A DNA stretch of 64,000 nucleotides from an uncultured Roseobacter sp. (GTDB lineage Bacteria > Pseudomonadota > Alphaproteobacteria > Rhodobacterales > Rhodobacteraceae), in the NCBI RefSeq assembly GCF_947499265.1, contig NZ_CANMNK010000001.1, positions 891,001 to 955,000 of the forward strand, written 5' to 3'. The notes under the pieces are model-generated. The model saw only the letters and a program-made list of their open reading frames with translations. It did no database searches and was not told where the DNA came from. Positions 58,832 through 64,000 of this stretch are shown here, in pieces (position 1 is the first letter of the stretch; every line of letters starts with the position of its first letter). A program made the position numbers and the translations under genes.

Positions 58832-59440
58832 TCATTCGTCTGGTGAGTCCTTCAGCTGCTGCAGCCATGCGAGAAGACCTTCACGGTCTCTGAGTTCTAA
58901 GCGGTTCGGCATGTAGTGTTCCCATTCAGACGCTACAGAAGGAGCAAAGAATGAAGTTGTGGTTATCACTGCTTTTGAGGCGTTTCTTTCCCTTGTAAGG
59001 GTTCCCATCATCGCGCGTACATCATTTGGGCTTACTCTGCGCCCTCTTTTGAACGCCTTGCATTGATCGATAATGCGCAACGCGCCAAAGCCGGATTTTT
59101 CGGCGATTACATCCATTCCGCCGTCCGCTGACTGTGAGGTAAGGGTCACAGAGAAGCCGTCCTTCTCGTAGCTTGCGGCGATAAACTCTTCGAAGCGCCT
59201 AGGATATTTTGAAAAGTCGTGCAGCAGTTTGGGATTCTGTTCGAGCTGTTTGAATATCTCCAACCAAGGAAAAGAAAGCGATCTGATTAGGTCGCCTTGC
59301 TCGACCTTCTCAGAGAGCTCAAGAATTTCAGTTGGTAGGACGAGCTCGTGCGAAAACTCATCGATTTTGGGCTTAACAGGAGATGTTACAGGTGAGCTGG
59401 AAAGCCCAAGTCCTAGGTTGGAAATACTCAGTCCTGGCAT
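58832..59440 (-). CDS. Mrr-type restriction endonuclease-like protein
   Basis: 202-residue nuclease candidate. Residues 1-80 are unassigned. The C-terminal domain has the Mrr-cat core: FEEFIAASYEKDGF (Glu84/85), GGMDVIAE (Asp110) and IDQCKAFKRG (Gln126-x-Lys128), a D-QxK variant of the PD-(D/E)xK centre, so methylated-DNA cleavage or DNA repair roles are possible. It is AT-richer than neighbours and begins 6 bp after the uvrB stop, so it is likely read on the uvrB transcript. No methylase or restriction partner is nearby. Confidence 0.84.
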   Translation of the reverse strand: MPGLSISNLGLGLSSSPVTSPVKPKIDEFSHELVLPTEILELSEKVEQGDLIRSLSFPWLEIFKQLEQNPKLLHDFSKYPRRFEEFIAASYEKDGFSVTLTSQSADGGMDVIAEKSGFGALRIIDQCKAFKRGRRVSPNDVRAMMGTLTRERNASKAVITTTSFFAPSVASEWEHYMPNRLELRDREGLLAWLQQLKDSPDE

Positions 59441-59446
59441 AAGAAT

Positions 59447-61654
59447 CTACCGCCCCTTCCGTTTCCGCTTCACCCCACCGCGCATACCGCCGCGGCCCAT
59501 CGTGCTGCGGCCTGAGGCCTTCTGCGCATCGTCGACCGCCTTCTCCACTGCGTATTGCCGGGCCATAGGATCGTCGGCGATGGCCAGATCGACCGACTCA
59601 AGCCGTTTGACCTCGTCGCGTAGGCGGGCGGCCTCTTCGAATTCGAGGTTTTCGGCGGCCTTGCGCATGTCGCTGCGCAGCCCGTCCAGAACGGCCTGCA
59701 GATTGCCGCCCGCCAGCGGATTGTCGACCTTGGCCGTGACGCGGGATTGATCCGTGTCGCCCTTGTAGAGCCCGGCGAGGATGTCTTCGACGTTCTTTTT
59801 GACCGTGGCAGGCGTGATCCCGTGTTGCTCGTTATAGGCGATCTGTTTGGCGCGGCGGCGGTCGGTTTCGGCCAGCGCGCGTTCCATCGAACCGGTAATG
59901 CGGTCGGCGTACATGATCACCCGACCCTCGGCGTTGCGCGCGGCGCGGCCAATGGTCTGGATTAGCGAGGTTTCGGAGCGCAGGAAGCCTTCCTTATCCG
60001 CGTCGAGGATCGCCACCAGCCCGCATTCGGGAATGTCGAGGCCCTCGCGCAGCAGGTTGATGCCGACGAGCACGTCAAAGGCGCCGAGGCGCAGGTCGCG
60101 CAGAATTTCGATGCGTTCGATGGTGTCGATGTCGGAGTGCATGTAGCGCACGCGGATGCCCTGTTCGTGCAGGTATTCGGTGAGGTCCTCGGCCATGCGT
60201 TTAGTCAGCGTGGTGCAGAGCGTGCGGTAGCCGTCGGCAGCGACCTTGCGCACCTCGTCGAGCAGATCATCCACCTGCATCTCGACGGGGCGGATTTCCA
60301 CCTCCGGGTCCAGCAGGCCCGTGGGACGGATCACCTGCTCGGTGAAGACACCGCCCGTCTGTTCGATCTCCCAGGACGCTGGCGTGGCGGAAACGAAGAC
60401 GGACTGCGGGCGCATCGCGTCCCATTCCTCGAACTTAAGCGGACGGTTGTCCATGCACGACGGCAGGCGAAAGCCGTGCTCGGCCAGGGTGAACTTGCGC
60501 CGATAGTCGCCCTTGTACATGCCGCCGATCTGCGGGACGGAGACGTGGGATTCGTCGGCGAAGACAATCGCGTGATCGGGAATGAACTCGAACAGCGTGG
60601 GGGGCGGCTCGCCCGGCGCGCGGCCCGTCAGGTAGCGCGAGTAGTTCTCGATCCCGTTGCAGACGCCCGTGGCCTCCAGCATCTCCAGATCGAAATTCGT
60701 GCGCTGCTCCAGCCGCTGCGCTTCGAGCAACTTGCCGTCGTTCACCAGTTGGTCGAGCCTGATTTTCAGCTCTTTCTTGATGCCGATGATCGCCTGCTGC
60801 ATCGTGGGTTTCGGCGTCACATAGTGGCTGTTGGCATAAACGCGGATCTGATCGAAAGTGTCGGTTTTTTCACCGGTGAGGGGGTCGAATTCGGTGATAG
60901 ATTCCAATTCTTCGCCGAAAAAAGACAACTTCCACGCACGGTCCTCGAGGTGGGCGGGGAAGATTTCCAGACTATCGCCGCGCACGCGGAACGACCCACG
61001 CTGAAACGCCTGATCGTTGCGGCGGTATTGCTGGGCCACGAGGTCAGCCATGACCTGCCGCTGGTCGTACATCGAACCGGTTTTGAGGTCCTGCGTCATC
61101 GCGCCATAGGTTTCCACCGAGCCAATACCGTAGATGCAGGAGACCGACGCCACGATGATCACATCGTCCCGTTCCAAAAGCGCGCGGGTGGCGGAGTGAC
61201 GCATCCTGTCGATCTGTTCGTTGATCTGGCTCTCTTTCTCGATGTAGGTGTCGGACCGCGCCACATAGGCTTCGGGCTGGTAGTAGTCGTAGTAGCTGAC
61301 AAAGTATTCGACCGCGTTGTCCGGAAAGAACCCTTTGAACTCGCCGTAAAGCTGGGCCGCCAGCGTCTTGTTGGGTGCGAGGATGATCGCGGGGCGCTGG
61401 GTCTCTTCGATGACCTTGGCCATGGTGAAGGTCTTGCCGGTGCCGGTGGCGCCTAGCAGGACCTGATCGCGCTCGCCGGACACCACGCCCTCGGAGAGTT
61501 CCTTGATCGCTGTGGGTTGGTCGCCTGCGGGCTCGAACTCGGTGGCCAGCATGAACTGCTTGCCGCCTTCAAGCTTGGGACGGCTGCGTACATCCGGCGC
61601 GGGATTGGCCATGATCGCGGGGGCTTCGGAAGAATCGGTTTGGGCGTAGGGCAT
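59447..61654 (-). CDS. uvrB: Excinuclease ABC subunit UvrB
   Basis: Damage-verification helicase of nucleotide excision repair, partner of UvrA and UvrC. The 735-residue protein has Walker [11 protein letters not shown] (Lys74), the beta-hairpin motif [10 protein letters not shown], helicase motifs DESHVSVPQ and [10 protein letters not shown], and a C-terminal UVR domain ([20 protein letters not shown]). The N-terminus carries about 25 extra residues before the usual start. No LexA-type GTTC-N7-GTTC box was found in the 81 bp upstream. Confidence 0.97.
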   Translation of the reverse strand: MPYAQTDSSEAPAIMANPAPDVRSRPKLEGGKQFMLATEFEPAGDQPTAIKELSEGVVSGERDQVLLGATGTGKTFTMAKVIEETQRPAIILAPNKTLAAQLYGEFKGFFPDNAVEYFVSYYDYYQPEAYVARSDTYIEKESQINEQIDRMRHSATRALLERDDVIIVASVSCIYGIGSVETYGAMTQDLKTGSMYDQRQVMADLVAQQYRRNDQAFQRGSFRVRGDSLEIFPAHLEDRAWKLSFFGEELESITEFDPLTGEKTDTFDQIRVYANSHYVTPKPTMQQAIIGIKKELKIRLDQLVNDGKLLEAQRLEQRTNFDLEMLEATGVCNGIENYSRYLTGRAPGEPPPTLFEFIPDHAIVFADESHVSVPQIGGMYKGDYRRKFTLAEHGFRLPSCMDNRPLKFEEWDAMRPQSVFVSATPASWEIEQTGGVFTEQVIRPTGLLDPEVEIRPVEMQVDDLLDEVRKVAADGYRTLCTTLTKRMAEDLTEYLHEQGIRVRYMHSDIDTIERIEILRDLRLGAFDVLVGINLLREGLDIPECGLVAILDADKEGFLRSETSLIQTIGRAARNAEGRVIMYADRITGSMERALAETDRRRAKQIAYNEQHGITPATVKKNVEDILAGLYKGDTDQSRVTAKVDNPLAGGNLQAVLDGLRSDMRKAAENLEFEEAARLRDEVKRLESVDLAIADDPMARQYAVEKAVDDAQKASGRSTMGRGGMRGGVKRKRKGR

Positions 61655-61735
61655 AAGCGCTCCTTGGAGTTATCTCCAAAGTGTCACGAAACGCGCGGGG
61701 TTCAAGGGGGCCACTCCCCCTCATGACAGAAACTG

Positions 61736-62464
61736 TCAGCTGGGCAGGCGGCCCGTGCGGGTCATCCGGTGACCAATCAACTGGCACCCCAGCGTGCGGG
61801 TGAGCGCATCGGTCAGTTCGTCCAAGGTCTCGGCAGAGGCATAGGTGCCGCCTGTCCGGTCGGCAAGGCAACGGGCAACTGTGGCGCGTCGCTCGTACCC
61901 TTCGTCTTGCGGATTGTCCCATCCGAAATGATCGTCCCGCACCTTGAACCCGATCACATGTACCGTCAGGTCATGCGCATCTGCGGCGAGCGTGGCTGCC
62001 AGCGCGCAAGGCTGGCCATCGCAGGTCTCCTTGCCATCGGTCAGCAGCACGATCACACCGGGGCGCGATCTGTACTCAAGCACATTCGCGGCTCGCGCCA
62101 CGGCATCGGTGAGCGGTGTCTCTCCGGCTGGCTGCAAGCGGTCCACTGCGTCGATGATCGGCCCGGCGGCTTGCGTGCGCGGGCCAAACCGCAGGTCGAT
62201 ATTGCCACAGGACGCGGTCTGACCGGGCCCGTAGATCACCAAACCCAAACGGCGCACGGAGGCGACCTGCGGAATACTGTCGTGTATCGCGCGGCGCGCT
62301 TCAAAGATGCGCGGCTCGTCCAGCAGGTTGAACCCCATTTCCGACATGGAGCCAGAACCATCAAAGACGATCATCGCATCCTCGGTGCAGCTCTGGGAGG
62401 CGGGCAGCGCCGCTGGCATCAACGCAGCGGCAAGTGTCGAGAGGGCGCGTAAGAGCAAGCGCAT
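61736..62464 (-). CDS. Secreted VWA-domain protein
   Basis: 242 residues with a signal peptide (MRLLLRALSTLAAALMPAAL) and a von Willebrand A domain: MIDAS motif DGSGS (35-39), Thr in GETPLTDAV, and Asp in LLTDGKETC. Two or more cysteine pairs suit a periplasmic fold. VWA proteins bind partners through metal; which partner is unknown. AGGAAAGG lies before ATG 62464. A perfect hairpin TGACAG-AAA-CTGTCA (61724-61738) covers the stop codon. Confidence 0.87.
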   Translation of the reverse strand: MRLLLRALSTLAAALMPAALPASQSCTEDAMIVFDGSGSMSEMGFNLLDEPRIFEARRAIHDSIPQVASVRRLGLVIYGPGQTASCGNIDLRFGPRTQAAGPIIDAVDRLQPAGETPLTDAVARAANVLEYRSRPGVIVLLTDGKETCDGQPCALAATLAADAHDLTVHVIGFKVRDDHFGWDNPQDEGYERRATVARCLADRTGGTYASAETLDELTDALTRTLGCQLIGHRMTRTGRLPS

Positions 62465-62554
62465 GGGCGGTGCCTTTCCTTGAAAAGATGCGCCACCCTC
62501 ACAGGGTAGAGGCTGCCCTGTCAATACTTCGGCAAACACGGCTGTGTCAGGCGA

Positions 62555-63361
62555 TCACAGTAATCCGAGCGTCCGAAATGAGGTCTCTTCCTTCTTGCCG
62601 ATGATCACATGGTCGTGCACCCGCACATCGATCGCCTGGCAGGCGATGACAATACTATCGGTCATGGTGACATCGGCTTCGCTGGGGGAAGGGTCACCCG
62701 AGGGATGGTTGTGCACCAAGATGAGGGCTGAGGCATTGAGTTCCAGCGCCCGCTTGACCACCTCGCGTGGATAGACCGGCACGTGATTGACGGTGCCGCG
62801 CGCCTGCTCTTCATCCCCGATGACCACGTTTTTGTTGTCGAGGAACAGAATGCGGAATTGCTCCGTGTCGCGATGCGCCATGGTCGTGCGACAATAGGTG
62901 ATCAGATCATCCCAGCCGGATAGCGCACAGCGTTCCAGCACCTTTGCCTGCGCCATCCTGTGGGCGAAAGCTTCGACCATTTTCAGTTGCAGGTAGACTT
63001 TTTTGGTCGTGCCGCGCACCTGAAGCAACCGATGCTCGGAGGCGGCAATCACCCCGTTGAGATCGCCGAAGGTAGCCAGCAGCTTCTTGGCGAGGGGCTT
63101 CACATCGATCCGCTCGATGGCATTGAAGAGCAGCAATTCAAGCAACTCATATTCTGGCATCGGCGCATGGCCACCGGTCAGGAACCGCGTTCGCAACCGT
63201 TGACGATGTCCGATATAATGAGGCGACGGACCGCCCCCATGCCCAGCGTATTCCCCAGCAGCCAGCGGTCGGGTTTCGACCCCGCTGGGAATACGACGTT
63301 CCAGTTCTTCCAACCCGCGCAGCGCGGCTTCCGAAAAGCCGTGTTTCATATCGGCACCCAT
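62555..63361 (-). CDS. radC: RadC-family JAB/JAMM protein
   Basis: About 268 residues. The C-terminal JAMM metalloprotease-like domain has HNHPSGDPSPSEAD with the H-x-H-x7-S-x2-D zinc pattern, and an upstream glutamate; the N-terminal helix-hairpin-helix (RQRLRTRFL, FGDLNGVIAASEHRLLQVRG) binds DNA. Despite the name, a role in DNA repair is not well supported, and the biochemical activity is unclear. Start ATG 63361 or ATG 63349; ribosome sites are weak for both. Confidence 0.93.
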   Translation of the reverse strand: MGADMKHGFSEAALRGLEELERRIPSGVETRPLAAGEYAGHGGGPSPHYIGHRQRLRTRFLTGGHAPMPEYELLELLLFNAIERIDVKPLAKKLLATFGDLNGVIAASEHRLLQVRGTTKKVYLQLKMVEAFAHRMAQAKVLERCALSGWDDLITYCRTTMAHRDTEQFRILFLDNKNVVIGDEEQARGTVNHVPVYPREVVKRALELNASALILVHNHPSGDPSPSEADVTMTDSIVIACQAIDVRVHDHVIIGKKEETSFRTLGLL

Positions 63362-63547
63362 TACTCTGATTGCGTTCAACTGAGTCGAATGTTGGAAAAT
63401 CAAGGTTAGCGAAATCTTAATCGGAGCAATTTTGGAAAAGATTTTCTTAAACTGCGGCTTAATCGACGCGCGTTTCGCAAAAGGTATCTTGTTCCAGCGG
63501 CATAATTCACCGATATAATGACCAAAGCCAAGTTAGGAGCACCCCTT

Positions 63548-63859
63548 ATGCGCGCACGCATTTATCAGCCTGCCAAGACCGCGATGCAGTCCGGCACAGC
63601 CAAGACGCATGGATGGGTGCTGGAATTCGCGCCGGCGTCATCGCGTGAGGTAGATCCGCTGATGGGGTGGACGTCATCCACCGACACGCAAAGCCAGGTA
63701 CGGCTAAGGTTCGATACCAAGGAAGCCGCCCTCGAATACGCGCGCGAAAAGCACATCGATGCGCAGGTGCAGGACCCCAAGAAGCGACGCCCGAATATCC
63801 GCCCTGGTGGCTATGGCGAGAATTTCGCGACAGGACGGCGCGGCGCCTGGACGCATTGA
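63548..63859 (+). CDS. NDUFS4-like complex I accessory subunit
   Basis: 103-residue protein of the ETC complex I subunit family, homologous to the mitochondrial 18-kDa (NDUFS4/AQDQ) accessory subunit found in alphaproteobacteria. [20 protein letters not shown] opens the protein, and [20 protein letters not shown] and [15 protein letters not shown] follow, with the typical Trp and basic C-terminus (GYGENF). AGGAG is about 9 nt before ATG 63548. It likely sits on the matrix/cytosolic arm of NADH dehydrogenase. The remaining 140 bp to the window end show no gene. Confidence 0.92.
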   Translation: MRARIYQPAKTAMQSGTAKTHGWVLEFAPASSREVDPLMGWTSSTDTQSQVRLRFDTKEAALEYAREKHIDAQVQDPKKRRPNIRPGGYGENFATGRRGAWTH

Positions 63860-64000
63860 TGCCTCTTAAATCGGCGCAAAGTTGGCTCGGAAACCGGTAA
63901 AAGATCCCGCAAAGACGAGTCGGGACCGGCATCTAGAAGCTTTGCAGCCTCACCTGCTACCTATGATTTGAGAAGACTTATCGTGTTTTGCATTCAGCGA

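Noticed and set aside
60137-61456. 439-codon open frame antisense to uvrB
   Set aside because: Shadow of uvrB; no motif or ribosome site.
61655-61735. Possible SOS (LexA) box upstream of uvrB
   Set aside because: No GTTC-N7-GTTC in either strand; only GC hairpins and TGACAG-AAA-CTGTCA are seen.
63880-64000. Possible tRNA or RNA gene at the window end
   Set aside because: A weak composite hairpin (TCCCG/CGGGA) is present, but no cloverleaf, T-loop GTTCRA or acceptor stem.

Overview
The window reads as chromosomal DNA of an alphaproteobacterium of the order Rhodobacterales, most likely the Roseobacter group. Evidence: GC-rich genes with a strong C/G third-position bias, a class I lysyl-tRNA synthetase, a four-cysteine FeS-type photolyase, a reductive pyrimidine (Pyd) cluster with RutR, TTAA-N7-TTAA CtrA-type boxes, and dispersed intergenic repeats of the form GGCGGGGATATTT-GGCCAGAAGAA. 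The species cannot be fixed from sequence alone. I saw no tRNA, rRNA, insertion sequence, prophage or CRISPR array.

Layout. 1-5226 (minus): cell-elongation operon mreB-mreC-mreD-mrdA-rodA (rodA cut by the window edge). 5471-7793: a small lipoprotein gene and leuA, the latter behind a 26-codon Leu-rich leader peptide and a hairpin that look like an attenuator. 7895-12967: short-chain dehydrogenase, FeS photolyase, an orphan membrane protein and a secreted MORN-repeat protein. 13149-20527: nadE, a secreted esterase, a Tat-exported metallo-beta-lactamase-fold protein, a DUF1801 protein, gltX, a MATE exporter and a gamma-glutamylcyclotransferase. 20625-25293: tandem glycine riboswitch and gcvT-gcvH-gcvP. 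25509-30298: an FtsX-type ABC exporter, a GDSL esterase, an SRAP-like protein that lacks the usual Cys2, and a cold-shock gene.

30553-41364 is the most coherent catabolic block: dihydropyrimidine dehydrogenase (two subunits), RutR, beta-ureidopropionase, dihydropyrimidinase and a four-gene ABC importer. Palindromes of the form TTTACCA-N2-TGGTAAA precede both operons, so RutR probably controls import and the three steps from uracil/thymine to beta-amino acids. A CtrA-type promoter region sits inside this block.

41366-46834 holds small genes: a second cold-shock gene, small membrane proteins, cutA, a 55-codon ORF with its own terminator, CRP-like and FNR-like palindromes, and an AT-richer orphan gene bracketed by palindromes. 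46835-63859 carries ettA, nadD, dacB, lysS, uvrB and radC, interspersed with accessory genes: an eCIS-like orphan, TerB, a beta-helix protein, a barrel-like outer-membrane candidate, an Mrr-type nuclease and a VWA protein. It ends with an NDUFS4-like complex I subunit.

The strongest candidates for something undescribed are the leu leader/attenuator, the SRAP protein with Pro in place of the catalytic Cys, the covarying hairpin shared by the two cold-shock leaders, the palindrome-bracketed orphan at 45788-46696, and the eCIS-like orphan at 51048-52115.
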